A DNA stretch of 64,000 nt from Pectobacterium carotovorum (GTDB lineage: Bacteria; Pseudomonadota; Gammaproteobacteria; Enterobacterales; Enterobacteriaceae), in assembly GCA_016415585.1 (NCBI GenBank), contig CP066552.1, forward strand, positions 1,240,001 to 1,304,000, given 5' to 3'. Below, in pieces: positions 1 to 10,032 of the stretch (position 1 is its first letter; each line of letters begins with the position of its first letter). A model generated the notes under the pieces. It was given only the letters and a program-made list of their open reading frames with translations, was not told the DNA's origin and ran no database searches. Position numbers and translations under genes: made by a program.

Positions 1-392
1 GCGAGTAGCCCGAGGCTATTAGGGCCAAGTAGACGCATGTGGTAGCGTGCAGCGCAGGCCTTTAATTCGCTGAACTGGGTCGGTGGTGCGGAGAGGATGA
101 TGACCGTTTTGCAGCCTTTCTGTCCCAGATCGTCTAACAGCGTGAGATTACGGCTGGCGTTGGTGCAAATCACGGCAAGGTCGGGCGTCATGGGCAGGCT
201 GGCAACAGTCGGATAGGCTAGCACGCCGCAGACCGCACGATATTTCGGTGTAACAGGCAGCACGGGGCCGCTGAAATGGCCGTCCAACAAATTTTTCATC
301 ATCAGAAAACCGGCTCTTCCCGGTTTTTCGGACGCGCCGAGAACGGCGATAGACTTAGGGCGTAACAGTGCTTCCAATCCGCGCTGGCTCAT
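1..392 (-). CDS. pat: Protein lysine acetyltransferase Pat (5' part only)
   Basis: The N-terminal 130 codons run off the left edge of the window. The translation starts MSQRGLEALLRPKSIAVLGA and continues with an ADP-forming acyl-CoA-synthetase-like CoA-binding fold (LGASEKPGRAG, then DLAVICTNASRN and LLGPNSLGLL), closely matching the start of E. coli YfiQ/PatZ. In that family a C-terminal GNAT domain, outside this window, transfers acetyl from acetyl-CoA to lysines of enzymes such as Acs. It lies 32 bp downstream of tapT on the same strand, as in E. coli, so co-transcription is likely. The identification rests on the visible N-terminus and gene order. Confidence 0.85.
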   Translation of the reverse strand, partial: MSQRGLEALLRPKSIAVLGASEKPGRAGFLMMKNLLDGHFSGPVLPVTPKYRAVCGVLAYPTVASLPMTPDLAVICTNASRNLTLLDDLGQKGCKTVIILSAPPTQFSELKACAARYHMRLLGPNSLGLL

Positions 393-424
393 GCGTCACT
401 CCTTTAGATCAATCCCTTTTGATA

Positions 425-1174
425 CTAAACGCTTTCTGCCGTTTGTGCTGTGACGATGGGTAAATTTTCCCGCAAGCTGTGGTGTGATTTCCCCGCCAGA
501 TAGTGTCGTCGGAAACGGTCAAAATGCTGTGATAGCGCGTCGGCCGCGACGATATCCCCCGCCTGTGCGAGCAGGGCGATGGCAATCTCGGCGGTACAGT
601 GTTGTCCTGCGCTGCTGGCTTCACGCAGTTGATAGCGGGAAAGTGCCTCTACATTCAGCGACAGGATCGGCAGGTTGTCCAGATAAGGGCTTTTGCGGAA
701 CATTTTACGCGCTTCCGGCCAGGTTCCGTCGAGTAAGACAAATAGCGCGGGCTTTTCCGTTACGGGAAGCTGGTGAAACACCTGACGTCCTTCTTCCGCT
801 GCATCGGCAAGGAAAACCAGATACGGCTGAACGTCCGGGTTTTGCAGAGTGGCCAGCAATTCGGGATCGGGCTCGGTGCGTGACCAGCGAAACGCCTGCG
901 TCTCAGGGAGAATATCGGCGATAAGACGTCCGGTATTGCTCGGCTTTAACGGTTCGGTATCAAACATTACCAGACAGACGCGGCTGCGGGACTCCTGCGC
1001 CTGAATGGTGTGACACAGGCAGTTGGTTGCGGGTAATAAACACTGCTGGCAGCGTACTACGCGGCAGCCACGGGCGCGAAACGGTTTGGTTGACTGCTCA
1101 AGACGTTGCTGGCGCAGACGGAGTACGGCATTGTCCATGAGGGGACGGTTGACCATTAAAGGATGGTTGAGCAT
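425..1174 (-). CDS. tapT: tRNA-uridine aminocarboxypropyltransferase TapT (DTW domain)
   Basis: A 249-aa DTW-domain protein matching E. coli YfiP/TapT, which places acp3U at position 47 of tRNA using SAM. Visible landmarks are the zinc-type cysteines in RCQQCLLPATNCLC, the MFDTEPLKPSNTGRLIADIL block and the family motif LDGTWPEARKMFRKSPYLDN. The start is uncertain. ATGs exist at 1174, 1156 and 1138, and none has a clear ribosome binding site. The 1138 start (MDNAVLRLRQ) aligns best with the E. coli N-terminus, so the first 12 residues of the longest form may be untranslated. It sits between trxC and pat on the same strand. Confidence 0.9.
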   Translation of the reverse strand: MLNHPLMVNRPLMDNAVLRLRQQRLEQSTKPFRARGCRVVRCQQCLLPATNCLCHTIQAQESRSRVCLVMFDTEPLKPSNTGRLIADILPETQAFRWSRTEPDPELLATLQNPDVQPYLVFLADAAEEGRQVFHQLPVTEKPALFVLLDGTWPEARKMFRKSPYLDNLPILSLNVEALSRYQLREASSAGQHCTAEIAIALLAQAGDIVAADALSQHFDRFRRHYLAGKSHHSLRENLPIVTAQTAESV

Positions 1175-1320
1175 GAAATAGATGGCGCCATGAGATTCTG
1201 CAACGAACCTGCTTCGTTTTCATCATTGAGAAGCTGATTCAGAAAGGCGACATTCTAATCGACAGGCGGGTTGACCAAAAGGGTAGGAGACAATAATACC
1301 TACGCTCCTACCCTAATTCT

Positions 1321-1740
1321 CTATAGTGATTCGTCCAGCCAGCTCTCGAACTGTGCTTTTGGCAGCGCGCCGTTAAGGATGTCGACCATCTGGCCCTGTT
1401 TAAAGATCATGAGGGTTGGAATGCTGCGGATACGGAAACGTGCGCTGAGTGCTGGTTCGGCTTCGGTATTGACCTTAATAAAGCGGACTTTCCCGCTACG
1501 CTCTTGCGCGACATTTTCAAACACCGGGGCGAAGTTGACGCAGGGGCCACACCAAGGGGCCCAGAAATCGATCACAACGGGAAGATCGTCCTGTAACAGC
1601 TTATCGAGCGTCGCTTCTGTGGCATTGGTAACGTCACCGCTGAATAAGGTTTCTCCACAACGACCACACTTTGCATGGTCATCAACACGCTCTTCTGGCA
1701 GGCGATTGGTTGTTTGGCAAGATCCACATACCGTATTCAT
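1321..1740 (-). CDS. trxC: Thioredoxin 2 (TrxC)
   Basis: A 139-aa zinc-containing cytoplasmic thioredoxin. An N-terminal zinc module has two CxxC pairs (C5/C8 and C25/C28). A thioredoxin fold follows with the active site WCGPC (C64, C67) and the cis-proline segment RSIPTLMIF. The extra N-terminal zinc domain separates it from TrxA. In E. coli trxC is induced by OxyR; no OxyR site was identified here. The gene diverges from yfiF and is followed by tapT, the usual enterobacterial order. Confidence 0.95.
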   Translation of the reverse strand: MNTVCGSCQTTNRLPEERVDDHAKCGRCGETLFSGDVTNATEATLDKLLQDDLPVVIDFWAPWCGPCVNFAPVFENVAQERSGKVRFIKVNTEAEPALSARFRIRSIPTLMIFKQGQMVDILNGALPKAQFESWLDESL

Positions 1741-1989
1741 AACAGGGCCTCAGATAAAAGGGCTAAAATAAAGATGTCGCTGATAAAATGCGCGCAATGC
1801 GGCATTGGAAAGTCAGCAATATGTTGCTTAAGCGTGAATAAATTATGGTGGGGAGACATTATGGCAACAACGTGGTTTGCCCAATAGCTACAATAGCTTC
1901 TGACTGTTAGCGCTCTTTTACCACAAGCGTGTGGCTAAGCGGGTGTACATAAGGTAATCTTCGCGCCCAGCGCGTAGGTGGAGAGAACA

Positions 1990-3141
1990 ATGAGCGATTC
2001 ATTCAATAGTAAAAGCGGCAAAGTCCGTGTGATGTACGTCCGCAGTGATGATGAGGGCGAGAAAGAGAATAAAAACAAGCGCCCTGCTGAAAGAGATCGC
2101 CGTGGCGATCGGCGTGATGGCGGCGGCTCTCGCGATCAACGCGAAAAGCCGAAGCATCCACGTGATGTTAACCCGCGCTATGCCCGGGAAAATCCGTCCC
2201 GCGACGGCGATAGCAATGCGAAATCGCCGTGGGGCAATAAAGATCGTAATGAACGCAGCGGTGATAAGCCTCGCCGGCCGCGCGGTGACGATACCGGTGG
2301 TTATGAATCACCGTGGAAAACCGTGTCCCGTGCGCCAGGCGACAGCGAAACGCCGGACCATGGCGGTATCACAGGCAAGAGCCATATCGATCCTGAGCAA
2401 CTGCGTCGCCAGCGTCAGGAAGAAACACGTGTCTACGGCGAAAATGCCTGTCAGGCGCTGTTTAAAAACCGTTCTGAAGTGATCGTTCGAGCCTGGTTCC
2501 TGCAAGAAGTGACGCCGCGTTTCCGCGATGCACTGCGCTGGATGGCGGCAAACCGCAAGGCTTACCATGTCGTGGAAGAGGAAGAGCTGATTAAGGCTTC
2601 CGGCACCGAGCACCACGGCGGCGTGTGTTTCCTGATTAAAAAGCGTCAGGGAATGGATGTGCGTGAGTACCTGAAAACGGCTGGCGAGCAAGACTGTGTA
2701 CTGGCGCTGGAAGATGTGGGTAACCCGCACAACCTCGGCGGCATTATGCGCAGCTGCGCGCATTTCGGTGTGAAAGGCGTGCTGGTGCAGGATGCGGCGC
2801 TGCTGGAATCCGGTGCAGCCGTACGCACGGCAGAAGGCGGTGCGGAACACGTTAAAGCGATCAACGCTGACGATTTCCTGTCCGTGTTGACGGAGTTCCG
2901 TAACGCAGGCTATACCATCGTGACCACGTCCAGCCATAAAGGCACGGCATTGTCGCAAGCGACGCTTCCGGCGAAAACCGTGATCGTGCTGGGTCAGGAA
3001 GGTGATGGTCTGTCGGATAGCGCTTGGCAGCAGGGGGACGTGAAAGTCTCTATCGGCGGTACCGGTAAGGTTGAAAGTCTGAATATTTCCGTCGCTACGG
3101 GCATTTTGCTGTCCGAGTGGTGGCGACAGAACCAGGCCTGA
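1990..3141 (+). CDS. yfiF: SpoU/TrmH-family RNA methyltransferase YfiF
   Basis: A 383-aa member of the SPOUT 2'-O-ribose RNA methyltransferase family. Residues 1 to about 140 are highly charged and low-complexity (runs of R, D, K, G), probably disordered and RNA-binding. A SpoU substrate-binding domain follows, then the knotted SAM-binding domain with the three signature stretches [20 protein letters not shown] and [18 protein letters not shown] 1990 is preferred to the upstream GTG at 1978 because GTGGAGAGA lies just before it. The RNA target of the E. coli homologue is not known to me. The N-terminal tail looks longer than in E. coli YfiF. Confidence 0.88.
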   Translation: MSDSFNSKSGKVRVMYVRSDDEGEKENKNKRPAERDRRGDRRDGGGSRDQREKPKHPRDVNPRYARENPSRDGDSNAKSPWGNKDRNERSGDKPRRPRGDDTGGYESPWKTVSRAPGDSETPDHGGITGKSHIDPEQLRRQRQEETRVYGENACQALFKNRSEVIVRAWFLQEVTPRFRDALRWMAANRKAYHVVEEEELIKASGTEHHGGVCFLIKKRQGMDVREYLKTAGEQDCVLALEDVGNPHNLGGIMRSCAHFGVKGVLVQDAALLESGAAVRTAEGGAEHVKAINADDFLSVLTEFRNAGYTIVTTSSHKGTALSQATLPAKTVIVLGQEGDGLSDSAWQQGDVKVSIGGTGKVESLNISVATGILLSEWWRQNQA

Positions 3142-3210
3142 TAGTACGCGTCAACGCTCAGGGAGAATGGGCTCCCTGAGTCGGTGTAACCACGGATGAG
3201 AGAACGATTA

Positions 3211-3645
3211 ATGAAGCAGAAAATTATCGCGGTATCGTTACTGTTGGGTACATTGCTGGTAAGCGGTTGCAACTCGCTGCCGCGCTCGTCCGCTGCCGCT
3301 GCAACAGCCGCTGATGCGTGTCAGATTGGCGACAAACAGGTGCAGACCACGCTTTATTTTGGTTTGAATCGTCCCGCTGGCCCGGTGATTTCAGATGCCG
3401 AGTGGAAAGCCTTTTTGGATGGTGACGTTACGCCACGCTTTAAAGACGGGCTGACGGTGTTTGATGCCAAAGGACAATGGCTGGGGAATGATGGCGTGGT
3501 TGCCCGAGAGAACAGCAAGGCGCTGATGTTGATTCACGGCCCCGATCGGGAGCGTGATATTGAAGCGTTGCGTACGACCTACAAATCACGTTTCGCACAG
3601 GAATCCGTCATGCGGATTGATGCACCCGTCTGCGTCGCGTTCTGA
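3211..3645 (+). CDS. DUF3574 domain lipoprotein
   Basis: A 144-aa protein with a lipoprotein signal peptide: MKQK, a hydrophobic stretch, then the lipobox LVSGC. The mature part is a compact domain (QTTLYFGLNRPAGPVISDAEW, then DGLTVFDAKGQW and a C-terminal VMRIDAPVCVAF) that I recognise as DUF3574. ATG 3211 is chosen because the signal peptide begins there; an upstream in-frame ATG at 3196 would add five residues (MRERL). It is probably envelope-anchored; its function is unknown. It follows yfiF with a 69-bp gap and ends at a strong hairpin. Confidence 0.8.
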   Translation: MKQKIIAVSLLLGTLLVSGCNSLPRSSAAAATAADACQIGDKQVQTTLYFGLNRPAGPVISDAEWKAFLDGDVTPRFKDGLTVFDAKGQWLGNDGVVARENSKALMLIHGPDRERDIEALRTTYKSRFAQESVMRIDAPVCVAF

Positions 3646-3650
3646 TTTTT

Positions 3651-3680
3651 CATCAGCCCCTGAAACGGGGCTGATGATTT
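3651..3680 (+). terminator. Hairpin terminator after the DUF3574 gene
   Basis: A 10-bp perfect stem (CATCAGCCCC 3651-3660, GGGGCTGATG 3667-3676) with a 6-nt loop is followed by ATTTT. It separates the DUF3574 gene from the convergent nupC and may act on both strands. Confidence 0.75.
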
Positions 3681-3694
3681 TCAATATATAAATA

Positions 3695-4879
3695 TTACAG
3701 CACCAATCCCGCCACTGCCGCAGACAGTAAACTCACCAGCGTAGAACCATAAACCAGCTTCAGGCCGAAGCGCGATACCACATTGCCCTGTGCTTCATTC
3801 AGCCCTTTGATGGCGCCCGCGATAATGCCGATTGACGCGAAGTTAGCGAAGGAGATCAGGAACACGGACAAAATGCCCAGTCCGCGTGGCGACATCTCTG
3901 CTGCGATCTTCTTCAATTCGATCATGGCAACAAATTCATTCGCCACCAACTTGGTCGCCATGATGCTGCCTGCGTTCAGAATATCGGAAGACGGAATGCC
4001 GATAAGCCACGCCAGCGGTGAAAAGACATAGCCCATAATCGACTGGAAGCTAATGCCGAAGATGGTGCTGAACAGTGCATTCACGGCGGCAATTAACGCC
4101 ACGAAGCCAATCAACATCGCCATAATAATCATCGCCACTTTAAAACCGGCAAGAATATATTCCCCCAGCATTTCAAAGAAGCTTTGGTCTTCATGCAGCT
4201 TTTCCAGTTTCAGTTCTGGTTCGTCGTCAGGCTGATAAGGGTTGATAATCGACAGAATGATAAAGGTGCTGAACATATTCAGAATCAGCGCGGCGACGAC
4301 GTATTTAGCGTCCAACATGGTCATGTAGGCGCTGATAATCGACATGGATACGGTCGACATTGCTGTTGCCGCCATCGTGTACATCCGACGTGGCGACATG
4401 TCGGCGAGGATGCCCTTATAGACGATAAAATTCTCTGACTGCCCGAGCATTAGCGTACTCACGGCGTTAAACGACTCCAGTTTCCCCATCCCGTTTACTT
4501 TGGACAGCAGCGTGCCGATACCTTTGATAATAAACGGTAAAATTCGCCAGTGCTGCAAAATGCCGATCAGCGCAGAAATAAAGACGATAGGGCAGAGCAC
4601 ATTGAGGAAGATAAAGGAAAGTCCCTGCGCGTTCATCCCGCCGAACACAAAATCGGTGCCTTGATTAGCGAAAGATAATAGCTTTTCAAACAAACCGGCA
4701 AAGGCGCTAATCGCGTTAAGCCCGATGCTGGAATGTAAAAGGGAATAGGCCAGCAAAATTTCAATCACCAGCAGTTGCACAATAAAGCGCAGTCGGATGC
4801 GTTTTCTGTCGTGACTGACGAGCAGTGCCAGCAAAAAGATTGCCGCCGTTGCCAAAATGAAATGTAAAACCTGTGACAT
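3695..4879 (-). CDS. nupC: Nucleoside permease NupC (CNT family)
   Basis: A 394-aa inner-membrane concentrative nucleoside transporter that uses the proton gradient to import nucleosides. The sequence is hydrophobic throughout and carries CNT hallmarks: [37 protein letters not shown], the [17 protein letters not shown] region, [10 protein letters not shown] and the conserved C-terminal [17 protein letters not shown]. Near-colinear similarity to E. coli NupC over the full length supports the name. It is monocistronic and convergent with the DUF3574 gene. Confidence 0.93.
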   Translation of the reverse strand: MSQVLHFILATAAIFLLALLVSHDRKRIRLRFIVQLLVIEILLAYSLLHSSIGLNAISAFAGLFEKLLSFANQGTDFVFGGMNAQGLSFIFLNVLCPIVFISALIGILQHWRILPFIIKGIGTLLSKVNGMGKLESFNAVSTLMLGQSENFIVYKGILADMSPRRMYTMAATAMSTVSMSIISAYMTMLDAKYVVAALILNMFSTFIILSIINPYQPDDEPELKLEKLHEDQSFFEMLGEYILAGFKVAMIIMAMLIGFVALIAAVNALFSTIFGISFQSIMGYVFSPLAWLIGIPSSDILNAGSIMATKLVANEFVAMIELKKIAAEMSPRGLGILSVFLISFANFASIGIIAGAIKGLNEAQGNVVSRFGLKLVYGSTLVSLLSAAVAGLVL

Positions 4880-5038
4880 AGAAGAACCACTTAATCCCCG
4901 AATAAAAGAGGCGCATTGTAATCGGAATGTGAAAATATGTTTATCCCGAATCTGTAAATCCTTATTCGCTACCGCGCTATAAGGATGGCGAGACGTATTC
5001 GAATAATCAGGGGACGGTGGAAAGGGTAAAAGAGGGTT

Positions 5039-5067
5039 CCCCTTCGGCCAGTTGCTGACGGAAGGGG
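5039..5067 (-). terminator. Possible terminator downstream of emrB
   Basis: Inverted repeat CCCCTTC (5039-5045) and GAAGGGG (5061-5067) lies 20 bp beyond the emrB stop. Read on the minus strand it is followed by a pyrimidine-rich stretch ending in CTCTTTT. The T-tract is imperfect. Confidence 0.45.
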
Positions 5068-5086
5068 ACAGAAAGCTTACGGCGAG

Positions 5087-6622
5087 TTAGTGCGCGCCAC
5101 CGCCTCCACCGCCAGTGGTAAAGGGCGGTTTAGCGAACCAGACCAGCACCAGAAGGACCAGAAATACGGCCGCTGCGGCCCAGAATATTTCGTTGGCAGA
5201 AATAATCAGTCCCTGTGCGGTAATCTGCTCTGCGATGTAGGCTGAGGCCTGCGTTTGGCTCATTCCCATCGCCTGAAGCTGCTGGTACGTTTCCTGCGCT
5301 ATCGGATTATAGGGCGTGATAGATTCCGTCAGGTGCGCATGGTGCAGCGATTCGCGCTGTGTCCAGAGCGTGGTGGTTAGCGACGTCCCGATCGATCCTG
5401 CCAGCGTCCGGGTAAAGTTCGACAGACTTGATGCTGCTGCCAAACGCTCCGGCGGTAGCCCGGACAGCGTGATGGTGGTCAGCGGCATGAAGAAGCAGGC
5501 GACGGCAAACCCCTGAACGAACTGCGGCCAGGCCGATGCGCCGAAATCCATGCCCGGCTCAAAGGTGTACGCGCGCCAGTAAAAACAGACGGCATACATG
5601 ATAAAGCTGAACGTCACCAGTTTGCGCATATCCAGACGCGGTGCGAATCGACCGATAATCGGCGACAGTAACACTGGCATCAGCCCAACCGGTGCGGATG
5701 CCAGCCCAGCCCAGGTGGCGGTATAGCCATACACCTCCTGTAACAGCTGCGGCAAGAGCACGATCGCCCCGAAGTAAAACATATAGGCGAGGCTGATACA
5801 TAGACAGCCAATGGTGAAGTTGCGCGATTTAAACAGCGACAAGTCCACCACTGGGTGGTCGTCCGTTAGCTCCCAGACAATCAGGAAGGCGATCGCAATC
5901 ACTGCCACCACGGTCAGGGTGATGATTTCTGTCGAGTTAAACCAGTCCAGCTCTTTGCCCCGGTCGAGCATCATCTGAAGGCTGCCGATACCGACAACCA
6001 ACAATGCCAGCCCGATGGTGTCGATGGGCTTGATCTCGGTTTTGGTTTCCCGCCCGCGTAGCGTTTGCATGGCAATAAACACCACGGCGATGCCCAACGG
6101 AACGTTGATGAAGAATATCCAGCCCCAGTGGTAGTTGTCGCTAATCCAGCCGCCCAGAATCGGGCCACAGATCGGCGCGACGACCACGGTCATCGACCAT
6201 AGCGCCAGAGCGATGCTGCGTTTGGCGGGGGGATAATTGCTGAGCAACAGACTTTGTGACAGCGGGATCAGCGGCCCGGCGACAATCCCCTGCAAGACGC
6301 GGGAGAAAATCAGCATTTCCAGGCTGGTGGACATTCCGCACAGCCAGGATGTCAGGGCGAAGAGTGCCGTTGACCATAAAAACAGGCGGACTTCCCCAAA
6401 CCGTTTGGCCAGCCAGCCGGTAATAGGAATAGAGATGGCGTTGGCGACCCCGAACGAGGTGATGACCCACGTTCCCTGTGAGTTGGACGCACCCAGATTA
6501 CCGGCGATAGTCGGAATAGCGACGTTGGCGATGGTGGAGTCCAGCACCTGCATAAACGTTGCCAGCGACAGAGCAACGGTCATCCAGGCCAGACTGGCAC
6601 CTTTAAGCGGTTCTCTCTGCAC
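5087..6622 (-). CDS. emrB: Multidrug efflux MFS transporter EmrB (DHA2, 14 TM)
   Basis: A 511-aa DHA2-type major facilitator, the inner-membrane pump of the EmrAB-TolC tripartite exporter for hydrophobic drugs and uncouplers. Motifs seen: LDSTIANVAIPTI near the N-terminus (motif D1), GWLAKRFGEVRLFLWS (motif A), SRVLQGIVAGPLIPLSQ (motif B) and GPILGGWISDNYHWGWIF (motif C). The C-terminus ends in a glycine run followed by AH. It starts 17 bp after emrA on the same strand, so the two form one unit. Confidence 0.94.
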   Translation of the reverse strand: MQREPLKGASLAWMTVALSLATFMQVLDSTIANVAIPTIAGNLGASNSQGTWVITSFGVANAISIPITGWLAKRFGEVRLFLWSTALFALTSWLCGMSTSLEMLIFSRVLQGIVAGPLIPLSQSLLLSNYPPAKRSIALALWSMTVVVAPICGPILGGWISDNYHWGWIFFINVPLGIAVVFIAMQTLRGRETKTEIKPIDTIGLALLVVGIGSLQMMLDRGKELDWFNSTEIITLTVVAVIAIAFLIVWELTDDHPVVDLSLFKSRNFTIGCLCISLAYMFYFGAIVLLPQLLQEVYGYTATWAGLASAPVGLMPVLLSPIIGRFAPRLDMRKLVTFSFIMYAVCFYWRAYTFEPGMDFGASAWPQFVQGFAVACFFMPLTTITLSGLPPERLAAASSLSNFTRTLAGSIGTSLTTTLWTQRESLHHAHLTESITPYNPIAQETYQQLQAMGMSQTQASAYIAEQITAQGLIISANEIFWAAAAVFLVLLVLVWFAKPPFTTGGGGGGAH

Positions 6623-6639
6623 GTTTCTCTCCTGCCCGA

Positions 6640-7815
6640 TTAACCGGCGTTCGCCTGAATAATGGCGCTGATTTCCTGATTAACAGGCGTGAGATCCAAC
6701 GTCAAAGCATCACTTTGGTAGGCTGGCGTGGTGCGTGAGGTTTCTGCTAACGCGCTGCCTTCCGTATTGGCGGTATCGACATTAACCAGTGCGGACAGAC
6801 CGATACGCAACGGATGTTCGGCAATCTGCTTCGGATCGATCTCAATACGCACGGGCAGGCGCTGAACGACCTTGATCCAGTTGCCAGTTGCGTTCTGAGC
6901 GGGCAGCAGAGAGAACGCGCTACCGGTCCCCATATCAAGGCCGACTACTTTTCCTTGGTACACGACATCGTCACCGTAGATATCCGCGATCACGGTAGCC
7001 GGTTGGCCGATGCGCATATTGGCTAACTGCGTCTCTTTGAAGTTCGCATCGACCCACAGGTGATTGGCTGGAACCACGGCCATCAGTGCTGACGTCGAAG
7101 AGATACGCGCGCCAATTTGCACGCTACGGCGTGAGACATAGCCGTCAATCGGGCTGACGATTTTGGTGCGCTGTAGCGCCAGCCAGGCATCGCGCATTTC
7201 TACGGAGGCTTGCTGTATGGCGGGTTGCTTCTCAAGCGGCGTATCCAGAATCATTGCCTGATTCGCCTGATATTGCTGTCTGGCGACTTCCAGCGCGGCT
7301 TTGGCGGTCGCGACGGCATCGCGAGCATGCTGCACTTCTTCACGCCCGATGGCATTGGCGCTGCCCAGCGCTTCCCGGCGGCTCAAGTCACTTTGTGCCT
7401 TGTTCAGCTCGGTTTGGCGTAACTCAATATTAGCCTGATACTGCTTACTGTTGATGATCAACTGGTGTGTCTGACGTACGCTATTGGCCAGTCCGGTTTT
7501 CGCGCGTTCAAACGTCTGCTGAGCATCAGTAGGATCCAGCTCCACCAGAATCTGTCCCTGCTTAACGAAATCGGTATTATCGACGTTAACATGGGTGACG
7601 CTGCCGCTGACCTGCGCCATGATCTGAATCTGATTACCGGCGACGTAGGCGTCGTCGGTACTTTGGTGGTGCCTGAGAATCAGATACCAGTAAACCAGCC
7701 AGACACAGCCCAGCGCGACGAAAATAAACGTTAGCAGTGATAGCACACGCTTACGTTGCTGTTTCTTGTTTCTTTGTGGCGTCTGCGGCACCTGATTTTC
7801 CACACTTTCACTCAT
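6640..7815 (-). CDS. emrA: Multidrug efflux membrane fusion protein EmrA
   Basis: A 391-aa periplasmic adaptor linking EmrB to TolC. It has a short basic cytoplasmic N-terminus (RNKKQQRKRV), one TM helix (LLTFIFVALGCVWLVYWYLI), a lipoyl half-motif (QVSGSVTHVNVDNTDFVKQG), an alpha-helical hairpin at roughly residues 95-205, a second lipoyl half (IVSPIDGYVSRRSVQIG) and a beta-barrel. ATG 7815 is chosen over the upstream start at 7896 because GAGAG lies 6-10 bases before it and the length then matches E. coli EmrA (390 aa). It overlaps nothing and leads emrB. Confidence 0.93.
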   Translation of the reverse strand: MSESVENQVPQTPQRNKKQQRKRVLSLLTFIFVALGCVWLVYWYLILRHHQSTDDAYVAGNQIQIMAQVSGSVTHVNVDNTDFVKQGQILVELDPTDAQQTFERAKTGLANSVRQTHQLIINSKQYQANIELRQTELNKAQSDLSRREALGSANAIGREEVQHARDAVATAKAALEVARQQYQANQAMILDTPLEKQPAIQQASVEMRDAWLALQRTKIVSPIDGYVSRRSVQIGARISSTSALMAVVPANHLWVDANFKETQLANMRIGQPATVIADIYGDDVVYQGKVVGLDMGTGSAFSLLPAQNATGNWIKVVQRLPVRIEIDPKQIAEHPLRIGLSALVNVDTANTEGSALAETSRTTPAYQSDALTLDLTPVNQEISAIIQANAG

Positions 7816-7908
7816 GCTGTTCTCTCTCTTCTTATTTTCTTTGTATCGGCTATCGCACCAGACACAGCAGCCTGGCGATAGTCGCAATGAATTCATATTG
7901 CTGTGCGG

Positions 7909-7939
7909 CTCGGGGGAGTCTTCAGAGTCCCCACCCGAG
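7909..7939 (-). promoter_or_regulatory. Hairpin in the mprA-emrA leader
   Basis: CTCGGG (7909-7914) pairs with CCCGAG (7934-7939) around an almost palindromic GGGGAGTC...GTCCCC core. It sits in the 262-bp gap between mprA and emrA, without a good T-run on the minus strand. It could cap the mprA transcript or modulate read-through into emrAB. The role is inferred from position only. Confidence 0.3.
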
Positions 7940-8077
7940 GCGTAGGATTGCCGTTTCGCTAAGTAACGGAAAGGTCATGCGTATTTTTCGCAGCAAAAAA
8001 ACCTCTGCTCCGATACGCACGTATCAGGTCATTCCGGGTAAAAAAGGTACTGGCTATGATTTTTTGTTGTTCTTCTG

Positions 8078-8593
8078 CTATGCGTTGCCGAAATCGTCCA
8101 TTTCATCCAGCCGAACCAAGAGCTTTCTCATCAGGCTTTCGAGCTGTTTTTGCTCACCAGATTCAAGTACCGAACAGAGCACATGGAGGCTGTGGTGCTG
8201 TGGTGGAATCAACTGGCCAAGAAACGCTTTGCCTTCTTCTGTCAGATGTAGGTGCAGGCAACGTCTGTCACTGCTGCTCTCGCGTCGTTCAATCCAGCCC
8301 CTTTTCTCCAGATCGTCAGCGATGCGCGTTGCATTGGTGCGCGACGATCCCAGCGCTGCACTGAGCTCTGAAGGCTGAATGCTATAAGACTCTTGAGATT
8401 CCAGCGTCAGCAATGCCATGAAGAGGGTTTCATTGATGCCCTGTTCTTTCAGCATTCTGTTTCTGTGTTCCAGGATTTTGCCCTGTACGTGCATGAACAA
8501 ACGCAGCAGTAATACTTCCTGACGCGGGAAGTCGGGTTTGCGTGAAGCTCGTAGATCGAGCATTTGTTCTATAGGTGTGAATGAACTGTCCAT
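8078..8593 (-). CDS. mprA: MarR-family repressor MprA (EmrR)
   Basis: A 171-aa winged-helix repressor; in E. coli it binds upstream of mprA-emrAB and is released by uncouplers and aromatic drugs. The N-terminus [19 protein letters not shown] and the recognition region [28 protein letters not shown] followed by the wing [20 protein letters not shown] match E. coli MprA nearly residue for residue. It is first in the order mprA-emrA-emrB on the minus strand, consistent with autoregulation of the locus. The final residues (DEMDDFGNA) differ from E. coli. Confidence 0.95.
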   Translation of the reverse strand: MDSSFTPIEQMLDLRASRKPDFPRQEVLLLRLFMHVQGKILEHRNRMLKEQGINETLFMALLTLESQESYSIQPSELSAALGSSRTNATRIADDLEKRGWIERRESSSDRRCLHLHLTEEGKAFLGQLIPPQHHSLHVLCSVLESGEQKQLESLMRKLLVRLDEMDDFGNA

Positions 8594-8782
8594 TTCTTAT
8601 ATAAACCTCATTAATCACGATGTGCATAGTAACTAATGTTACTAAGTGGGTAAACGGCATTCAGGTGGGAAATTGTGCTTATTTCTGTGACAGAAAGTAA
8701 GCGGAGAATAGCTGAAATAAAGAATAATTAACTGCTTACTTTATTTAAATCAAAATCTTATTTGATAATTTATACTGCGGAT

Positions 8783-9112
8783 TCAAAGCAGTTTAAAGGC
8801 AATGCCGTAACATAGCGCACCCAGTAATGTGGATAAGACGATACTACGGGTTTTATAAAAACAGGCTGTCAGCGTAATAAAGCCTATTAAGGTTGGCAGC
8901 AGCTTTTCGTGATGTGCGAGAATATCCGGCACGCTGGAAACAATCAGCAGTGCACAGATGGAGGCAATGCCAATGCTATCAAGCAACAGGGCTTTTTTGC
9001 CGCGCTGTAGCGAGCCGGAAGCGCGTGAGGCGCTCAGCCGCAGAGGCAGATAGCGGAAGAGGTAGTTCACCAGCCCGACAATCAGCCCGATAAGAATGAC
9101 TTCTGTACTCAT
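8783..9112 (-). CDS. ygaH: Branched-chain amino acid exporter small subunit YgaH (AzlD)
   Basis: A 109-aa AzlD-family membrane protein with three or four hydrophobic segments (IGLIVGLVNYLFRYLPLRL, SIGIASICALLIVSSVPDIL, LPTLIGFITLTACFY, VLSTLLGALCYGIAF). With YgaZ it forms the L-valine exporter known in E. coli. The start codon overlaps the ygaZ stop by 4 bp, which indicates translational coupling. It stands upstream of mprA as in E. coli. Confidence 0.9.
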   Translation of the reverse strand: MSTEVILIGLIVGLVNYLFRYLPLRLSASRASGSLQRGKKALLLDSIGIASICALLIVSSVPDILAHHEKLLPTLIGFITLTACFYKTRSIVLSTLLGALCYGIAFKLL

Positions 9113-9849
9113 GTGTTCACCTGTGGCGTGGCAGGGTTAACCAGTGAAGCCAGGCAGCCGCTGAGAATGCCGAACAGTATTGCGGCTGGGATGGAGGAAA
9201 GCAGCAGACCAAGCAGTGCGCCGCCGAGTGCGCAGGCGACGACCAGACTCTGTTTCCGCCTGAAGGATGCGAGTAAAAAACTCAGGAACAGTGCGGGCAG
9301 CATGAAAGACAGCGCCGCTTCAACGGCAGGGTAATCATTCAGCGGGCCGTTACCGAACACGGCTCCGATCACCGTGCCGAGCACCCATGAAAGCCACGCC
9401 AGCAGTGATACACCCATCATCCAGTCTTCTGACCAGCGTCGGTTATCTTTCGCCAATCGGGTAGCTGCCGCAGTAAAGACTTCATCCGTCAGGCCGAACG
9501 CCCACAGTGCGGTTTTCCTCGTCGGCAGCCGTTGTGCAATGCGATGCCGTAACGCGGGCCCATACAGCACATGGCGGACATCCATCGCCATGACGGTCAA
9601 TGCCGCCACCCAGATGGACATGCCCGCGCTGAGTAGGGCGGTGATGACGAACTGGCTGGCGCCGGCGTAAATGATGCAGGAAAGGAAAATGCCTTCCAGC
9701 GGGGTAAACCCTAGCTTGACGGCGTTCATGCCAAACGCGAATGCCACGGGCATGTAGCCGATAACAATCGGCAGGCTATCAAATACGCCTTCGCTAAAAG
9801 ATGCAGATTTTGTCGGTGCAGGTGATGCGGGTGTAGTTGGTGTCTTCAC
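9109..9849 (-). CDS. ygaZ: Branched-chain amino acid exporter large subunit YgaZ (AzlC)
   Basis: A 246-aa AzlC-family inner-membrane protein. After a Pro/Thr/Ser-rich N-terminal stretch come the family-typical segments SLPIVIGYMPVAFAFG, the GIFLSCIIYAGASQFV block, AMDVRHVLYGPALR and FGLTDEVFTAAATR. With YgaH it exports L-valine and related branched-chain amino acids. It overlaps ygaH by 4 bp and forms a two-gene operon with it. The neighbours (mprA-emrAB downstream, YgaY-like MFS and proVWX upstream) reproduce the E. coli order. Confidence 0.92.
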   Translation of the reverse strand: MKTPTTPASPAPTKSASFSEGVFDSLPIVIGYMPVAFAFGMNAVKLGFTPLEGIFLSCIIYAGASQFVITALLSAGMSIWVAALTVMAMDVRHVLYGPALRHRIAQRLPTRKTALWAFGLTDEVFTAAATRLAKDNRRWSEDWMMGVSLLAWLSWVLGTVIGAVFGNGPLNDYPAVEAALSFMLPALFLSFLLASFRRKQSLVVACALGGALLGLLLSSIPAAILFGILSGCLASLVNPATPQVNT

Positions 9850-10032
9850 TGGCTTGATGTTTTTTGTACTTAAAAGGAATTAACCGGTAACACTAGCAAA
9901 GCATTACCGGAATTTCACGTTATTACGGAACGGGCGTGATAGTCTCTGGCGGAATCTTCTCATGAGAAATTGTCTCACATGAGAGGGTCTCAACCGTGAT
10001 AATTAAAAATGCGATAGTTGCAATGCGAAGGT

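Noticed and set aside
2308..2958. 216-codon minus-strand ORF inside yfiF
   Set aside because: It overlaps the conserved SPOUT domain codons completely and has no family features.
7737..8378. 213-codon plus-strand ORF across the mprA-emrA gap
   Set aside because: It runs antisense to mprA and emrA, has a Ser/Cys-rich unnatural composition and no ribosome binding site.
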